Positions 9,927 through 20,901 of a stretch of DNA of 43,416 nt are shown here, one piece after another; the first letter of the stretch is position 1, and the number at the start of each line of letters is the position of its first letter. The position numbers and the translations under genes were made by a program. A model generated the notes under the pieces. That model saw nothing but the letters and a program-made list of their open reading frames with translations. It was not told the DNA's origin and made no database searches. The DNA comes from Paracoccus haematequi (GTDB lineage Bacteria; Pseudomonadota; Alphaproteobacteria; Rhodobacterales; Rhodobacteraceae), in NCBI GenBank assembly GCA_945881965.1, contig CAMCVS010000019.1:1-43416 (forward strand), read 5' to 3'.

Positions 9927-10094
9927 GTGACGTCCCCACCGATACTGCCGGACATGGCCGGGTATCATTTCGTTAACGGTGGTAAGCGGTGGCCGGGGGT
10001 GGCTCAACTCACTCTTTGCAACGGAATATGTCAGAGTGCAGCATAACGTGCCGCAGCGCGGCATCAGCAGGTGGGCCTGAAACGCGTGGGCCTG

Positions 10095-10127
10095 CAACGC
10101 AAAAGGCCGCCCCACCGGGACGGCCTT
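10095..10127 (-). terminator. Intrinsic terminator of ftsZ
   Basis: Positions 10103-10113 pair with 10117-10127 (AAGGCCG plus CCCC against GGGA plus CGGCCTT), with a three-base loop. On the minus strand the stem is followed by TTTTGCG. It lies 23 bases beyond the ftsZ stop and would end the mraZ-to-ftsZ transcription unit before lpxC. Confidence 0.8.
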
Positions 10128-10149
10128 CGTTGCAACATCTGTGATCGGC

Positions 10150-11847
10150 TCAGTTCGCCTGACGCCGCAGGAAGGCGGGGATTTCGATCTTGTCCTGTTC
10201 CGGGCTGTTTTCGGCGCGCGGACGCGGGGCGGCCTGCGGCTGCGTGGCCTGTGCGGACTGCGCAGCGGGTGCGCGCATCGCGGGTTGGGCGCGCGGCGCG
10301 GGGGCAGCGGCGGCTTCGGCCTGATGTCCGGTCATGCGGTTGATCAGCGAGTTGATGCCGAAACGTCCGCCTTGCGCCTGCGGCTCGGGCTGTGCGGCGG
10401 GTTGGGCCGCGCGCGGTGATGTCGGGGCAACCAGCGGCGCGGCAGGCGTGTTCCGCTGCACGGCAGCTTGCAGGCGGGCCATCGCATCAGGCGACGGGGT
10501 GCCGGGGGCAGGCGCGCGCGGGGCCACAAACGCCTCGGCTGCGGTTTCGGTCATGTCCACGCGCGGCTGAAACTGCGGCATGGCGGGTTTGTAGGCGGGC
10601 GGCGGCAGGTCATCGACCGCTTCATCCTCGTATTCGTCAAAGATGTCCTCGGCCTGTTCCTGCGCTGCGGTGCGGCGCACGTCCAGGTCCTGATCGAACA
10701 GCGACGGCTCGGGCTGCTTGGGGGTGGGCGCAGGCGCGGCGGTGACAGAGGTCACCTGCAAGGTCATCGGCGCAGGCGCAGGCGCGCGCGGGGCTGTCGC
10801 GCGGGGGGCTTCGGCGGCGACGGCGGGCTTCAGCGGCTGCGCCATCGACCGGCGCGGCACCGGGACTTCCTGCCGGGTTTCCGCCGCGTCGATGCCGGTC
10901 GCCACGACCGACACACGCATCGCGCCGACCATGCTGTCATCCAGCGTCGAGCCGACGATGATGTTCGCCTCGGGGTCCACTTCCTCGCGGATACGGTTGG
11001 CGGCCTCGTCCAGTTCGAACAGCGTCAGGTCCGGCCCGCCGGTGATGTTGATCAGCACGCCACGCGCGCCTTTCAGCGAAATCTCGTCCAAGAGCGGGTT
11101 GGCGATGGCCTTTTCGGCGGCCTGGATCGCGCGATCCTCGCCGGTGGCCTCGCCGGTGCCCATCATGGCCTTGCCCATCTCATCCATCACCGAACGGACG
11201 TCGGCGAAATCGAGGTTGATCATGCCGGGACGCACCATCAGGTCGGTAACCCCCTTGACGCCCTGATACAGCACGTCATCGGCCAACGCGAAGGCCTCGG
11301 TGAAGGTGGTCTTTTCATTGGCCAGCCGGAACAGGTTCTGGTTCGGGATGATGATCAGCGTGTCAACCACGCGTTGCAGCGCATCCACGCCATCCTCGGC
11401 CTGACGCATCCGCTTGGCGCCTTCGAACTGGAACGGTTTCGTCACCACACCCACAGTCAGCACACCCAGTTCACGCGCGGCCTGCGCGATGATCGGGGCT
11501 GCGCCGGTGCCGGTGCCACCACCCATGCCCGCTGTGATAAAGCACATATGCGCACCTGCCAGATGATCGACGATCTGTTCGATGCTTTCCTCTGCGGCGG
11601 CTGCACCCACGCTGGCCTTGGCCCCTGCGCCCAGACCTTCGGTCACCTTGACCCCCAACTGGATACGGCTTTCGGCGCGGGACTGGGCCAGCGCCTGCGC
11701 ATCGGTATTGGCGACCACGAAATCGCAGCCGGTCAATTCTTTTTCGATCATGTTGTTGACCGCATTGCCGCCCGCGCCGCCGACACCAAACACGATGATC
11801 CGGGGCTTGAGTTCGGTCTGTCCGGGCATTGAGAGGTTGAGTGCCAT
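10150..11847 (-). CDS. ftsZ: Cell division protein FtsZ
   Basis: A 565-residue tubulin homologue that forms the Z ring. The GTP-binding signature GGGTGTG is at residues 109-115 and the T7 synergy loop N-L-D-F-A-D at 211-216. After the globular domain (about 1-320) comes a long Pro/Ala-rich linker. The conserved C-terminal peptide ([11 protein letters not shown]), which binds FtsA and other partners, ends the protein. It is longer than E. coli FtsZ because of the linker, as is usual in Alphaproteobacteria. The ATG at 11847 gives the normal N-terminus. A 172-base gap to ftsA may hold an additional ftsZ promoter; I could not identify a clear one. Confidence 0.97.
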   Translation of the reverse strand: MALNLSMPGQTELKPRIIVFGVGGAGGNAVNNMIEKELTGCDFVVANTDAQALAQSRAESRIQLGVKVTEGLGAGAKASVGAAAAEESIEQIVDHLAGAHMCFITAGMGGGTGTGAAPIIAQAARELGVLTVGVVTKPFQFEGAKRMRQAEDGVDALQRVVDTLIIIPNQNLFRLANEKTTFTEAFALADDVLYQGVKGVTDLMVRPGMINLDFADVRSVMDEMGKAMMGTGEATGEDRAIQAAEKAIANPLLDEISLKGARGVLINITGGPDLTLFELDEAANRIREEVDPEANIIVGSTLDDSMVGAMRVSVVATGIDAAETRQEVPVPRRSMAQPLKPAVAAEAPRATAPRAPAPAPMTLQVTSVTAAPAPTPKQPEPSLFDQDLDVRRTAAQEQAEDIFDEYEDEAVDDLPPPAYKPAMPQFQPRVDMTETAAEAFVAPRAPAPGTPSPDAMARLQAAVQRNTPAAPLVAPTSPRAAQPAAQPEPQAQGGRFGINSLINRMTGHQAEAAAAPAPRAQPAMRAPAAQSAQATQPQAAPRPRAENSPEQDKIEIPAFLRRQAN

Positions 11848-12019
11848 GGGTTCGTCCGCCTGAGTTATGTCCGCCGCCGCGGGGGTTCTTATGACTATTC
11901 CGGTGTATTCTGACTGATTAAGACGGTTTCGTCACGCAAAAAACGCGGCTCACCTACCAAATATGGCTTGTGTGCAAGGCTAATCTGCATGATTTCGCGC
12001 CCCTTCCAATATGTTGCGG

Positions 12020-13351
12020 TCACCAGTTATCCTTAAACCATTTCATCGCGCGGCGCAGGCTGCGCGCGGGCAAACGGTCGACAGGTATCTCGAAATCCCA
12101 CCATTCATCCTGTGGATGCGCCGCGAACAGGCACAGGCCGACCGCACTTGCGAATCCCGGCCCGGTGGCGGCCTGCGGCAGGCCATGCACGCGCAAGGGA
12201 CGGCCCAGACGCACCTGATGGCCAAGGATGCGGCTGGCCAGCCCGTCAAGGCCGGGGATCTGGCTGCCGCCGCCGGTCAGTACGATCTGCTGGCTTGGCA
12301 AATGGTCGAACCCTGCCGCGTCCAGCCGCGCGCGCACATCTTCCAGGATTTCCTCGACACGCGGTTTCATGATCCCGATCAGTTCGGCGCGGCTGACGGT
12401 GCGGCGGTCATGTTCCCAATCGCCGGTCTCGCCGCCGATCTCGATCATGTCGCGGTCATCCATGCCGGTGGCGACAACGCCGCCGTAGAACGTCTTGATC
12501 CGTTCGGCGGTGGTCTGCGACACCGACAGACCCATCGAGATGTCATTGGTGATGTGATCGCCGCCCATCCGCACCGCGTCGGAAAAGATCATGTGCCGCT
12601 TCATGAAGATGGAAATGCCGGTCGATCCGCCACCCATGTCGATGCAGGCCGCACCCAGTTCCTGTTCATCCTCGACCAGAGACGCCACGCCCGATACATA
12701 GGCCGACGATGCAATCCCCGCGAGTTCCAGATCGCAGCGTTTCACGCAATGCGCCAGGTTCTGGATCGCCGCGGCGTCAATCGTCAGCATGTGCATGTCT
12801 GTCGCCAGCCGCTGGCCCATCTGGCCGCGCGGGTCTTCCAGACCGGACCGGTGATCCAGCGCAAAGTTCACCGGCTGGGCGTGCAACACCTCGCGCCCCT
12901 CGCCAAAATCGGGCACATCGCAGGCCGACAACACCCGGCTGACGTCCTGTTCGGTGACGACATGGCCTTCGAGTTCGACCACCCCCGCCACGCCATAGCT
13001 GCGCGGTTCTGCGCCTGCGAAACAGGCGATGACGTGGTCAACCCGGATGTTGGCCATCTTTTGCGCCGCCTGCAACGCGGTGCGAATGGCGCGTTCGGTT
13101 TCCTGCATGGCGTGGATTTCGCCGAATTTCACCCCGCGCGACCGGGTGGTGGCGGCACCGATCACCCGGAACCCGGCCTGCCCCGCCAGACTGCCGATCC
13201 CTTCGGAATCCGGCGCGGCCCCACCATCGAACCGCAGCACCAGACAGGCGATCTTGGACGATCCGACATCCAGAATGGCCACCACGCCGCGCTGCATGGC
13301 CACCTTGCGCATGTTCCGCATTGCGCGCTGCGATTGGTAAAGTTCGATCAT
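12020..13351 (-). CDS. ftsA: Cell division protein FtsA
   Basis: A 443-residue actin-like ATPase that tethers FtsZ to the membrane. The phosphate-1 motif ILDVGSSKIACLV is near residue 27. The SHS2-type 1C domain, the phosphate-2 region (IDMGGGSTGISIF) and the adenosine motif (VLTGGGSQIPGL) follow in order. The final residues (LRRAMKWFKDNW) resemble the amphipathic membrane-targeting helix. The ATG at 13351 overlaps the ftsQ stop as ATGA, which indicates coupled translation; a 14-residue upstream extension is unlikely. Confidence 0.95.
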   Translation of the reverse strand: MIELYQSQRAMRNMRKVAMQRGVVAILDVGSSKIACLVLRFDGGAAPDSEGIGSLAGQAGFRVIGAATTRSRGVKFGEIHAMQETERAIRTALQAAQKMANIRVDHVIACFAGAEPRSYGVAGVVELEGHVVTEQDVSRVLSACDVPDFGEGREVLHAQPVNFALDHRSGLEDPRGQMGQRLATDMHMLTIDAAAIQNLAHCVKRCDLELAGIASSAYVSGVASLVEDEQELGAACIDMGGGSTGISIFMKRHMIFSDAVRMGGDHITNDISMGLSVSQTTAERIKTFYGGVVATGMDDRDMIEIGGETGDWEHDRRTVSRAELIGIMKPRVEEILEDVRARLDAAGFDHLPSQQIVLTGGGSQIPGLDGLASRILGHQVRLGRPLRVHGLPQAATGPGFASAVGLCLFAAHPQDEWWDFEIPVDRLPARSLRRAMKWFKDNW

Positions 13352-14250
13352 CCGTTGCCGTTCCCCAATAAAACCGCCCTGACCTTCCACCATTCGTCTG
13401 CGGCGGGTTGCCCCATCCGCACAGTGAGCCGCTCTGGCACCCGCAAATCCACCACCGCCACGTCGCGGTCCAACACGTCTTTCGCCTGATCCATCGCCAC
13501 TGCGCGTTCCAGCGCCTGCACCGGCGCGTCCTCGGGCAAGAGGATGCGTTGCCCGCGATCCAGCACCACATCCCAGCGACGCAGGCCCACCCGGACCAGC
13601 CCGCGCAGGCGCGGCGACAACGGGCCAGCGGCGGCGATGATCTGCAATGCCTCGGTCACAGCGTCCGACGCGCCATCGCCCGCGATCAGCGGCAACGTCG
13701 GGTGATCATCGCGGAACGCGGCGGGGCGCACTGTCGCGCCCTCGGCATCGACCAGCAGCAACCCGTCGCGGTTGCGCCACAGCGCCACCGGCACCCGTTC
13801 GCTGACATCGACCTGCAATATCCCGCCTGCCCGCACATGCACCGCCACGGTGCGCAGCGCAGGCAGCGTCAGCGCGGTCTGCCGCAGCGCGTCCAGATCC
13901 AGATGAAACGACGATTGCGGCAGCCGCAGCGCCAAGGCGGCGCGCAGATCATCCGCCACTGCGGGCGACGCGCCGTCAATCGCCAGCGCCGTCACCATGA
14001 ATTCGGGCCGCTCTTCGATCTCGGCGCGGATATCCGCCACGGTCTGAAACAACGCCGCGCGCCGCGTATCCGACGCCATGTATCCGCCCACCGTGCCGCC
14101 GATCAGCACCAAAGGGAGCCCAATCCGCAGCGCCAGCCGGTATGCCGGCGACAACCGCATCCGTTCCATCCGGTAGGCCAGCCGCGACGGGGCCGGATCG
14201 TGGCGCGCCGGATCAGGACGCAGGGTGGCCGGACGGCTCAGCGGTCGCAT
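13348..14250 (-). CDS. ftsQ: Cell division protein FtsQ
   Basis: A 300-residue bitopic divisome protein. A basic cytoplasmic N-terminus is followed by one transmembrane segment (about residues 40-58), a POTRA domain (starting near [12 protein letters not shown]) and the FtsQ/DivIB beta domain. It bridges early and late division proteins and binds FtsL/FtsB in other bacteria. The ATG at 14250 overlaps the end of ddl by 13 bases, and its stop overlaps the ftsA start. Confidence 0.92.
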   Translation of the reverse strand: MRPLSRPATLRPDPARHDPAPSRLAYRMERMRLSPAYRLALRIGLPLVLIGGTVGGYMASDTRRAALFQTVADIRAEIEERPEFMVTALAIDGASPAVADDLRAALALRLPQSSFHLDLDALRQTALTLPALRTVAVHVRAGGILQVDVSERVPVALWRNRDGLLLVDAEGATVRPAAFRDDHPTLPLIAGDGASDAVTEALQIIAAAGPLSPRLRGLVRVGLRRWDVVLDRGQRILLPEDAPVQALERAVAMDQAKDVLDRDVAVVDLRVPERLTVRMGQPAADEWWKVRAVLLGNGNG

Positions 14251-15155
14251 GACGCGTCCTTTACCATCCAGGCGCAGAACTGGCCAAACGTCAGCCCCGC
14301 CAGCGCCGCATGTTCCGGTGACAGCGATGTGGGCGTCATCCCCGGCTGGGTGTTCGTTTCCAGCAGGATCAACCCGTCCAACCCCCGCGTGTCATCCCAG
14401 CGGAAATCGGTGCGCGTGACGCCGCGACAGCCCAAGGCGCGGTGCGCGCGAAGCGCGTAATCCAGGCAAGCGGCGGTGATCTCGGCGGGCAATTCCGCTG
14501 GGCACACATGCCGCGACCCGCCGGGCCGGTATTTCGCGTCATAGTCATACCAGCCCTCGGTCACGATCTCGGTCACGCCAAGCGCGCGGTCACCCATCAC
14601 CGTGGTGGTCAATTCGCGCCCCGGCGCATAGGCCTCGACCATCAACAGCACGGGCATCGCGGCGTCCAGATGCGGCAGGTTCGACCCCTCGCGCACGATG
14701 ACCACGCCAACCGACGAGCCTTCGTTATAGGGTTTGACCACATAAGGCACCGGCATCACATGCCGCGCGGCGATGTCGGCGCGCGGTGCCAAAACTGAGG
14801 CCACCACCGGCAATCCGGCGTTGCGATAGACCTCTTTGGTCTTTTGCTTGTCCATCGCCAGCGCCGACGCCAGTACGCCCGAATGGGTATAGGGGATGCG
14901 CAGCCATTCCAGCAGCCCCTGCACACAGCCATCCTCGCCCCAGCGGCCATGCAGCGCGTTGAACACGACATCAGGGCGGGCGTCAGCCAGACGCAGGGCC
15001 AGATCGGCCCCGGCATCCAGTTCTGTCACCTCATATCCTTCGCCCCGCAGCGCGCGGGCGCATTCACGCCCGGAACTCAGCGACACCTCGCGTTCCGCCG
15101 AGGGGCCGCCCATGATCACCGCAACTTTGGGGGCTGTCCCGCTCGACATGCCCAC
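14238..15155 (-). CDS. ddl: D-alanine--D-alanine ligase
   Basis: A 305-residue ATP-grasp ligase joining two D-alanines for the MurF substrate. Visible family features are [14 protein letters not shown] at the N-terminus, [12 protein letters not shown], the ATP-grasp loop YNEGSSVGV and [11 protein letters not shown]. The GTG at 15155 has an AGAGG site six bases upstream. An ATG two codons later (15149) is the alternative. It lies between murB and ftsQ, the standard dcw position. Confidence 0.95.
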   Translation of the reverse strand: MGMSSGTAPKVAVIMGGPSAEREVSLSSGRECARALRGEGYEVTELDAGADLALRLADARPDVVFNALHGRWGEDGCVQGLLEWLRIPYTHSGVLASALAMDKQKTKEVYRNAGLPVVASVLAPRADIAARHVMPVPYVVKPYNEGSSVGVVIVREGSNLPHLDAAMPVLLMVEAYAPGRELTTTVMGDRALGVTEIVTEGWYDYDAKYRPGGSRHVCPAELPAEITAACLDYALRAHRALGCRGVTRTDFRWDDTRGLDGLILLETNTQPGMTPTSLSPEHAALAGLTFGQFCAWMVKDASCDR

Positions 15156-15194
15156 GTTCTGCCTCTTGTGCCGGGTCGTTTGGTGCCCGGTCGT

Positions 15195-16142
15195 TTATTT
15201 GTTTTCTTGTATCGTTTCAGGGGCCGGTTCACCGACCCTCATGATTTCCCACTCTAGCGTGATGCCGGACGTTTCGGCAACCCTTTTGCGCACCAATTCT
15301 CCCAAAGATTCAAGGTCTGCCGCCGTGGCCCCGCCCGCGTTGATCAGGAAATTGGGGTGCTTCTCGCTCATCTGCGCGCCGCCAAGACGCGCCCCGCGCA
15401 GGCCCGCGTCGTCGATCAGCTTCCACGCCTTCAGGTCATGGCTGTCATCCGCCCGCCCGGTGGACGAAAACCCCGCCGGATTGCGAAAGGTGGACCCGGC
15501 CGAGCGATCCTTGACGGGTTGCGACGCGTCACGTTTGGCGATCTGGTCGTCCATGCGGGCGTTAAGCATTGCGGGGTCGGCGGCGGCGGCGCGGAACGTG
15601 GCCTGCGTCAGCACCCAGCCCTCGGGCAACTGGCTGGAGCGGTAGGCCAACCCAAGGTCCGCAGGCGTCAGCGTGACGCGCGCGCCCTGCCGGGTGACGG
15701 CTTCGGCCGCGATCAGGTGATCGGCTGTGTAACTGCCATAACACCCCGCATTCATCCGCACCGCACCGCCGATGGTGCCGGGGATGGTGCGCAGGAAGGT
15801 CAGGTCCAACCCCGCCTCCGCCGCCTTGCGCGCCACATGCGCGTCCAGCGCGGCGGCCCCGGCGGTGACGGTGTCGCCGGTGATCTCGATCCCGTTGAAC
15901 CCCCGCCCCAACCGGACCACGACGCCCCGCAGGCCGCCATCCCGCACGATCAGGTTCGACCCGACGCCGATCGGAAAGACGGGAATAGCCGGGTCCAGCG
16001 CGGCTAGGAAAGCCGTCAGGTCATCCATGTCCGCAGGCGTAAACACCCACTCCGCCGGCCCACCCACCCGCAGCCACGTCAGGTCGGCGAGCGGCTTGGC
16101 CGGGGTCAGCGTGCCACGGGCGGGGGGAAGGGGTTGGGTCAT
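15195..16142 (-). CDS. murB: UDP-N-acetylenolpyruvoylglucosamine reductase MurB
   Basis: A 315-residue FAD enzyme reducing UDP-GlcNAc-enolpyruvate to UDP-MurNAc with NADPH. FAD-binding residues ([34 protein letters not shown]), the catalytic serine region [10 protein letters not shown] and the terminal glutamate in LEWEIMRVG are present. It is the type II form, in which the Tyr loop is absent or short. The ATG at 16142 follows AAAGG; an upstream in-frame extension overlaps the foreign gene and is not used. Confidence 0.95.
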   Translation of the reverse strand: MTQPLPPARGTLTPAKPLADLTWLRVGGPAEWVFTPADMDDLTAFLAALDPAIPVFPIGVGSNLIVRDGGLRGVVVRLGRGFNGIEITGDTVTAGAAALDAHVARKAAEAGLDLTFLRTIPGTIGGAVRMNAGCYGSYTADHLIAAEAVTRQGARVTLTPADLGLAYRSSQLPEGWVLTQATFRAAAADPAMLNARMDDQIAKRDASQPVKDRSAGSTFRNPAGFSSTGRADDSHDLKAWKLIDDAGLRGARLGGAQMSEKHPNFLINAGGATAADLESLGELVRKRVAETSGITLEWEIMRVGEPAPETIQENK

Positions 16143-16207
16143 CGGGGCCAGCCTTTGGGTTCTGGCAGGGATATACCGCAGGATATGGGGTGGGGGGAAG
16201 GGGTGCC

Positions 16208-17782
16208 CTAGAATGGCATTCCCAAGTTTCTCAACCACTCAACTATCGCATCCAGCGTATCTACCCGCTTCAGCCACTTCCCGGCTTCGTCCAGCTTGCC
16301 ACCAGTATTCGCAGCAAGCTTGCGTCCTCTGTCAACCCAATGGCCCAGCGTAACGCCAAACCCACCATAGCGCGCAGCGAAACGCTCCTTCAACACCAGC
16401 GTTTGCTCCGGACTGCGGGCCTCTTTCAAGGCCGCGTTCATCTCGGTGAGGTCGCGCAGCATATCATCATAAGCCGCCGCCGCACCCGGATCGAGCGGCA
16501 ACAGGTCTTTTGGGTCCAACGATTTTAGCCGATCCAACGCCCGAGATGCGTCAGCGATCAGTTCACCAGGGTCATTTTGTCCCAGAGTTAGAGCGTTCAG
16601 TGGTTCAATCCGCGCTAGGACGTGTCCAAAACAGGCCCCCAAAAGGCGGGACAATGAGTCAAGGCGGTCATCCATCATTCCCGCAAGCGTTTGTCCGACT
16701 TTGCCTCGCTCACCCTCATCAAGAGCAAGGCGCCGAAGGTCACCACCCTTGGTGATGAAACGTCCAGCCGGGAAATCCGATGCGCCGGATGCGTCCCGCA
16801 CCATAGATATCATTTTGTCAGCTGCTGACTTAAGAAGGCAAGGAGTGTTGCCCGAGCGGAGATGGTCTTGCGCATAGTCTGACCAATCTTGTAACTCGTC
16901 CGTCCAGTCTCGCATAGCGCGCAGACACTTCTCAACATCATCAACCGCCATGCCGTCAAAATCGATGGCAACACCGCTGATTCGCAGCTGTCTATTGTGC
17001 TCGATTAAATCAAAGAACCTAGCTGCGGCCAGCATCCCCGAAAAATCTTCGCTTTCATCTAATTGACTTGAATTAAATTCATCTTCTATTTGGGCAATCT
17101 CAGTCTCAAGATCATTTCCTGATCCATGCCAAATCTTAGACGGAATGAGTGCCACAGCTTTCTGGAGCTCCCAATCCAACCACTCACCACTCTTGGCTGA
17201 TAGATACCATCTATGCCAGAAAGTTTCTTTCTGCCTTACCCTTTTAGAAAATTTTTCAAGAGCTTCTTGTTCAAGTCGAAAAATATACTTCGGTTGTTCA
17301 TTATACCATAGTGGCACGCGAAGTAACTCAAAACCTGCCCGGATGGCTTGTGCGTCTTGGTTCACAAACTCCCACATCATGGCTGCGGGTGGAGCCGCCC
17401 GACTTGCATAGTCGCAAGCAAGTGCAGCACTTGTTGCAAATCCAGGATTTGAAAATCGTGCAGAGATAGTAGCTGCGCGGGCCGAGTATAATGCTGCAGC
17501 AGCGCGTGAATCTTTCAAAGCAACTTGAGCGGCAAAAAAATTCTCTCGGGAAATAAAAGAGATAACGCCTGCAAGTTCGGGCGTTATAGAAGCGCGCGAT
17601 ATACCAACTGTGAGTAATGCACGCATCAAAACTGAAACGCTGAAATCCCTAGTGCGAAAATCTGGCAAGTAACTGCATGCGCCCCAAACAGGCCACACGC
17701 GTAATGCCGCACGCTGCGCGATCAGGATCGCGTCTTCGCGCGGACGGGTTCTTAGCCAAGTATCAAGCTGCTTCTTATCCAT
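16208..17782 (-). CDS. Hypothetical protein, AT-rich insertion in the dcw cluster
   Basis: A 524-residue protein that I do not recognise. It is predicted mostly alpha-helical and soluble, with no signal peptide and no clear transmembrane helix. It has no nuclease, ATPase or protease motif that I can name. The N-terminus ([21 protein letters not shown]) looks like a compact helical domain. The C-terminal half ([19 protein letters not shown] onward, ending [11 protein letters not shown]) is amphipathic and helical. The N-terminal half of the gene (about 16800-17680) is clearly AT-richer than any neighbouring dcw gene and uses different codons, which suggests transfer. It is intact, on the operon strand, between a DUF2484-like gene and murB. 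A role in defence or conflict is possible but not shown. Confidence 0.8.
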   Translation of the reverse strand: MDKKQLDTWLRTRPREDAILIAQRAALRVWPVWGACSYLPDFRTRDFSVSVLMRALLTVGISRASITPELAGVISFISRENFFAAQVALKDSRAAAALYSARAATISARFSNPGFATSAALACDYASRAAPPAAMMWEFVNQDAQAIRAGFELLRVPLWYNEQPKYIFRLEQEALEKFSKRVRQKETFWHRWYLSAKSGEWLDWELQKAVALIPSKIWHGSGNDLETEIAQIEDEFNSSQLDESEDFSGMLAAARFFDLIEHNRQLRISGVAIDFDGMAVDDVEKCLRAMRDWTDELQDWSDYAQDHLRSGNTPCLLKSAADKMISMVRDASGASDFPAGRFITKGGDLRRLALDEGERGKVGQTLAGMMDDRLDSLSRLLGACFGHVLARIEPLNALTLGQNDPGELIADASRALDRLKSLDPKDLLPLDPGAAAAYDDMLRDLTEMNAALKEARSPEQTLVLKERFAARYGGFGVTLGHWVDRGRKLAANTGGKLDEAGKWLKRVDTLDAIVEWLRNLGMPF

Positions 17783-17848
17783 CCCGCGCCCCCTGCCCGC
17801 TCACAATGGGAAACCCGCGCCACGGTTGCAACCCCCTGCCCCGACCTA

Positions 17849-18097
17849 TCAGCGCCGGAGCCGTGCCCGCAGCCACCGGCCCAGATAGATCAGCGGCCAG
17901 CGCAGGACGCTCGCGCCGCCTGCCACGAACAGCGCGGCCCAGAGCGGGCCGTGGGACAGCCCCACCCAGACCGCCAACGGCAGGCCAATCGCGATCAGGA
18001 CATAGGCGTTGGTCCAGTGGTGGTCGCGGGATGGTAGCAGGGCGATCACATTCGCCGCCAGCAGCCAGACCAGCGCGGCGAGGGCGGGCGGGGTCAT
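17849..18097 (-). CDS. DUF2484-like small membrane protein, second copy
   Basis: An 82-residue protein with three hydrophobic segments. The motif LVWLLAANVIALLPSRDHHW near the N-terminus resembles the upstream DUF2484 protein (VWVILATITALLPMRRQY), and both end with a basic tail after a RWPLIYL/RRPLLYF motif. It is probably a tandem duplicate of that gene. The ATG at 18097 overlaps the stop of the first copy as ATGA. Function unknown; members occur next to murC and murB in Rhodobacterales. Confidence 0.75.
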   Translation of the reverse strand: MTPPALAALVWLLAANVIALLPSRDHHWTNAYVLIAIGLPLAVWVGLSHGPLWAALFVAGGASVLRWPLIYLGRWLRARLRR

Positions 18098-18357
18098 GCG
18101 TCCTCGGACGGACGCGTGACCGGCAGGCCAAGCCCCCGGCGCGCGAAATACAGCAGCGGGCGGCGGAACATCGACAGCAGGGCGAAGGTGGCCAGTGCGG
18201 CCCATTGCCAGCCTATATCCCAGCCGATCCAGCAAATCAGCACGGGCGCGGCGATCAGCAGCGACACGCCGGGGATGTATTGCCGCCGCATCGGCAACAG
18301 CGCGGTGATCGTGGCCAGGATGACCCAGACCGCGCCGATGATCAGCGACAGGGTCAC
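18094..18357 (-). CDS. DUF2484 family membrane protein
   Basis: An 87-residue inner-membrane protein with about three transmembrane segments, matching the DUF2484 family found beside murC in Rhodobacterales. The GTG at 18357 follows GGGGGCGG and starts ten bases after the murC stop. The stop overlaps the start of a second, similar gene. No catalytic residues are evident; its place in the operon suggests a link to envelope synthesis. Confidence 0.8.
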   Translation of the reverse strand: MTLSLIIGAVWVILATITALLPMRRQYIPGVSLLIAAPVLICWIGWDIGWQWAALATFALLSMFRRPLLYFARRGLGLPVTRPSEDA

Positions 18358-18367
18358 AGCCGCCCCC

Positions 18368-19792
18368 TTACGCGGCCTGCCCGGTCAATCGCGCGGGCAG
18401 ACCGTTGGCCCAGGCGCTGATGGTGCCTGCGCCCAGACAGACCACCATATCGCCGGGGCGCGCCTGTTCGCGGACAAGGCGGGCCAGATCGGCCTCGTCC
18501 ATCACGGCGCGGGCGTGGCGGTGGCCGTGGCGGATCAGGCCGGCCACCAGATCGTCGCGGGACGCACCTGCGATGGGGTCTTCGCCCGCAGCATAAACCT
18601 CGGCGATGCCCACGACATCCGCCTCGTTGAAGCAGGTGCAGAAATCCTCGAACAGATGCGACAGGCGGGTGTAGCGGTGGGGCTGGTGCACGGCGATGAT
18701 GCGGGCACCGGGGGTATCCGCGACGGCTTGGCGGGCGGCGCGCAGCACGGCACTGATTTCGACCGGGTGGTGGCCGTAATCGTCGATGATGGTCACACCA
18801 TTCACCACGCCCACGCGGGTAAAGCGGCGGTTCACACCGGCGAATTTCGCCAGCGCGGCGCGGATTTCATCGCGTTTCATGCCCAGATGGCGGGCCACGG
18901 CGACGGCGGACAGCGCGTTCGAGACGTTGTGATCACCGGGCATCGGCAGGGTGCAGCCCTCGATGGTCAGATCTTCGGATTGCAGGCGGATGTCGAAATG
19001 CGCCACGCCGCCCTTGTAGGTGAGGCCCGTCGCCCGGACATCGGCCTGCGCGTTGAAGCCGTAAGTCACCACGCGGCGGTCGGTGACGCGGCCGACCAGC
19101 GCCTGCACCTCGGGGTGGTCGGTGCACATGACGGCCAGACCATAGAACGGGATGTTCGAGACGAATTGATAGAAGCCGTCGCGCAGCGCCTCGATCGAGC
19201 CCCAATGCTCCATGTGCTCGGGATCGATATTGGTGACAATCGCGATGGTGGCGGGCAGGCGGTTGAAGGTGCCGTCGCTCTCGTCCGCCTCGACCACCAT
19301 CCATTCGCCCTGGCCCCGCCGCGCGTTCGACCCATAGGCGTGGATGATGCCGCCATTCACCACTGTCGGGTCAAACCCGCCCGCGTCCAAGAGCGTGGCG
19401 ACCATCGTCGTGGTCGTCGTCTTGCCATGGGTGCCCGCGATGGCGACGTTGGATTTCAGCCGCATCAGTTCCGCCAGCATTTCGGCGCGCCGCACGATGG
19501 GCAGTTTGCGCCGCCGCGCCTCGTCCAGTTCCGGGTTGCCGCGCTTGATCGCGGACGAGATCACCACCACCGCCGCATCGCCGATATTCTCGGCGCGCTG
19601 GCCCTCAAAGATCGTGGCCCCCAAGCCCACCAGCCGGTCGGTGATGGGGCTGGCCTTGGCGTCTGATCCCTGCACGGTATAGCCAAGGTTCAACAGCACC
19701 TCGGCGATGCCCGACATGCCGATGCCGCCGATGCCGATGAAATGGATGGGGCCCACATCGGTGGGCAGTTTGGTGGCGGCGGCGGCGTTCAT
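18368..19792 (-). CDS. murC: UDP-N-acetylmuramate--L-alanine ligase MurC
   Basis: A 474-residue Mur ligase adding L-Ala to UDP-MurNAc. The N-terminal Rossmann motif [12 protein letters not shown], the ATP loop GTHGKTTT (120-127), [20 protein letters not shown] and the C-terminal domain ([18 protein letters not shown]) are in order. Length is normal. The ATG at 19792 overlaps the murG stop as ATGA. Its product feeds murD, which is separated from it here by the island described below. Confidence 0.97.
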   Translation of the reverse strand: MNAAAATKLPTDVGPIHFIGIGGIGMSGIAEVLLNLGYTVQGSDAKASPITDRLVGLGATIFEGQRAENIGDAAVVVISSAIKRGNPELDEARRRKLPIVRRAEMLAELMRLKSNVAIAGTHGKTTTTTMVATLLDAGGFDPTVVNGGIIHAYGSNARRGQGEWMVVEADESDGTFNRLPATIAIVTNIDPEHMEHWGSIEALRDGFYQFVSNIPFYGLAVMCTDHPEVQALVGRVTDRRVVTYGFNAQADVRATGLTYKGGVAHFDIRLQSEDLTIEGCTLPMPGDHNVSNALSAVAVARHLGMKRDEIRAALAKFAGVNRRFTRVGVVNGVTIIDDYGHHPVEISAVLRAARQAVADTPGARIIAVHQPHRYTRLSHLFEDFCTCFNEADVVGIAEVYAAGEDPIAGASRDDLVAGLIRHGHRHARAVMDEADLARLVREQARPGDMVVCLGAGTISAWANGLPARLTGQAA

Positions 19793-20901
19793 TGCGGTCC
19801 TTTCGACGGTCCTTTGGCGAGGCGTTCGACCAGATCGGCCAGCGTGCTGGCGGCCTCGGGTTTGCCAAGGCTGGCGGCGGCGCGGGCCATCGCCTCGGCC
19901 CCCTCGGGTTGGGTGAGGATGGTGGTGATCTGATCGGCAAGGCTTTCTGCCGTCAGCAGGCGTTCAGGGATGACGATGGCGGCCCCGGCGTCGGCCATTG
20001 CGCGGGCATTGGCGGTCTGGTGATCATCCATCGCGGCGGCAAAGGGGATCAGGATCGCGGGCCGCCCGATCACGGTGATATCGGCGACAGACGACGCCCC
20101 GGCGCGGCTGATGACCAGCTGCGCTTCGGACATGCGGCGGGGAATGTCATGAAAGAACGGCTCGACCTCGGCATCCACGCCATGCTCGGCGTAAAACACG
20201 GTGACGCGGGCGGCGTCTTCGTCGCGGGCCTGTTGCGCCACGCGGATATGGCGGCGCAACGCGTCCGGCAACAGCGCCATCGCGCCCGGCACGGTGTCGG
20301 ACAGCACCCGCGCGCCTTGGCTGCCACCGATGACCAGCACCGACATCGGGTAATCGCCCGGCGGGATATAGCCCGCGCCTGCGCGTTCACACACCGATGC
20401 GCGCACCGGATTGCCGGTATGCTGGCCAGTCACGCCTGCGGGCAACGTCGTGGGCCATGTGCCGCAGGCCACCGCCGCGACGCGGGGCGCAAAGACCCGG
20501 TTCACCCGGCCCAAGACGCCGTTCTGTTCATGGATCGCGCGCGGCAGGCGTAACAGCGTGGCCGCCGTCAGCGCCGGGATCGACGGATACCCGCCGAACC
20601 CCATCACCACGGCAGGACGGTCGCGCAGCATCTGCACCATCGCGCCCAGGATACCGGCGACAATGCGCAGCGGCACCAGCGCCTTGGCCAGCACCCCGCC
20701 CCGTGCGAAGGTGGCAGAGGCGACCTGCACGATCTCGACCCCCTCCGGGAAACCCTGGGTATAGCGCGCGCCGCGCGCATCGGTGGACAGCTTGACCCGC
20801 CAGCCGCGCGCCAGCATGTCCTCGGCCAGCGCCTGCGCGGGGAACATGTGCCCGCCGGTGCCGCCAGCGGCGATGATCAGCAAGGGCGCGTTCACATTCA
20901 C
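19789..20901 (-). CDS. murG: Undecaprenyldiphospho-muramoylpentapeptide N-acetylglucosaminyltransferase MurG
   Basis: A 370-residue GT28 glycosyltransferase turning lipid I into lipid II at the inner face of the membrane. The N-terminal glycine-rich loop [12 protein letters not shown] (residues 11-22), the EQNGVLG region and the C-terminal donor site ([21 protein letters not shown]) are present. The GTG at 20901 overlaps the ftsW stop as GTGA. Another GTG lies two codons downstream. Frame intact. Confidence 0.96.
   Translation of the reverse strand: MNVNAPLLIIAAGGTGGHMFPAQALAEDMLARGWRVKLSTDARGARYTQGFPEGVEIVQVASATFARGGVLAKALVPLRIVAGILGAMVQMLRDRPAVVMGFGGYPSIPALTAATLLRLPRAIHEQNGVLGRVNRVFAPRVAAVACGTWPTTLPAGVTGQHTGNPVRASVCERAGAGYIPPGDYPMSVLVIGGSQGARVLSDTVPGAMALLPDALRRHIRVAQQARDEDAARVTVFYAEHGVDAEVEPFFHDIPRRMSEAQLVISRAGASSVADITVIGRPAILIPFAAAMDDHQTANARAMADAGAAIVIPERLLTAESLADQITTILTQPEGAEAMARAAASLGKPEAASTLADLVERLAKGPSKGPQ

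Noticed and set aside
8778-10046. 422-codon plus-strand frame over lpxC
   Set aside because: Its composition and lack of any motif mark it as the antisense shadow of lpxC, which has all catalytic residues.
11848-12019. CtrA-binding sites in the ftsZ promoter region
   Set aside because: No TTAA-N7-TTAA pair is present; single TTAA words are not enough.
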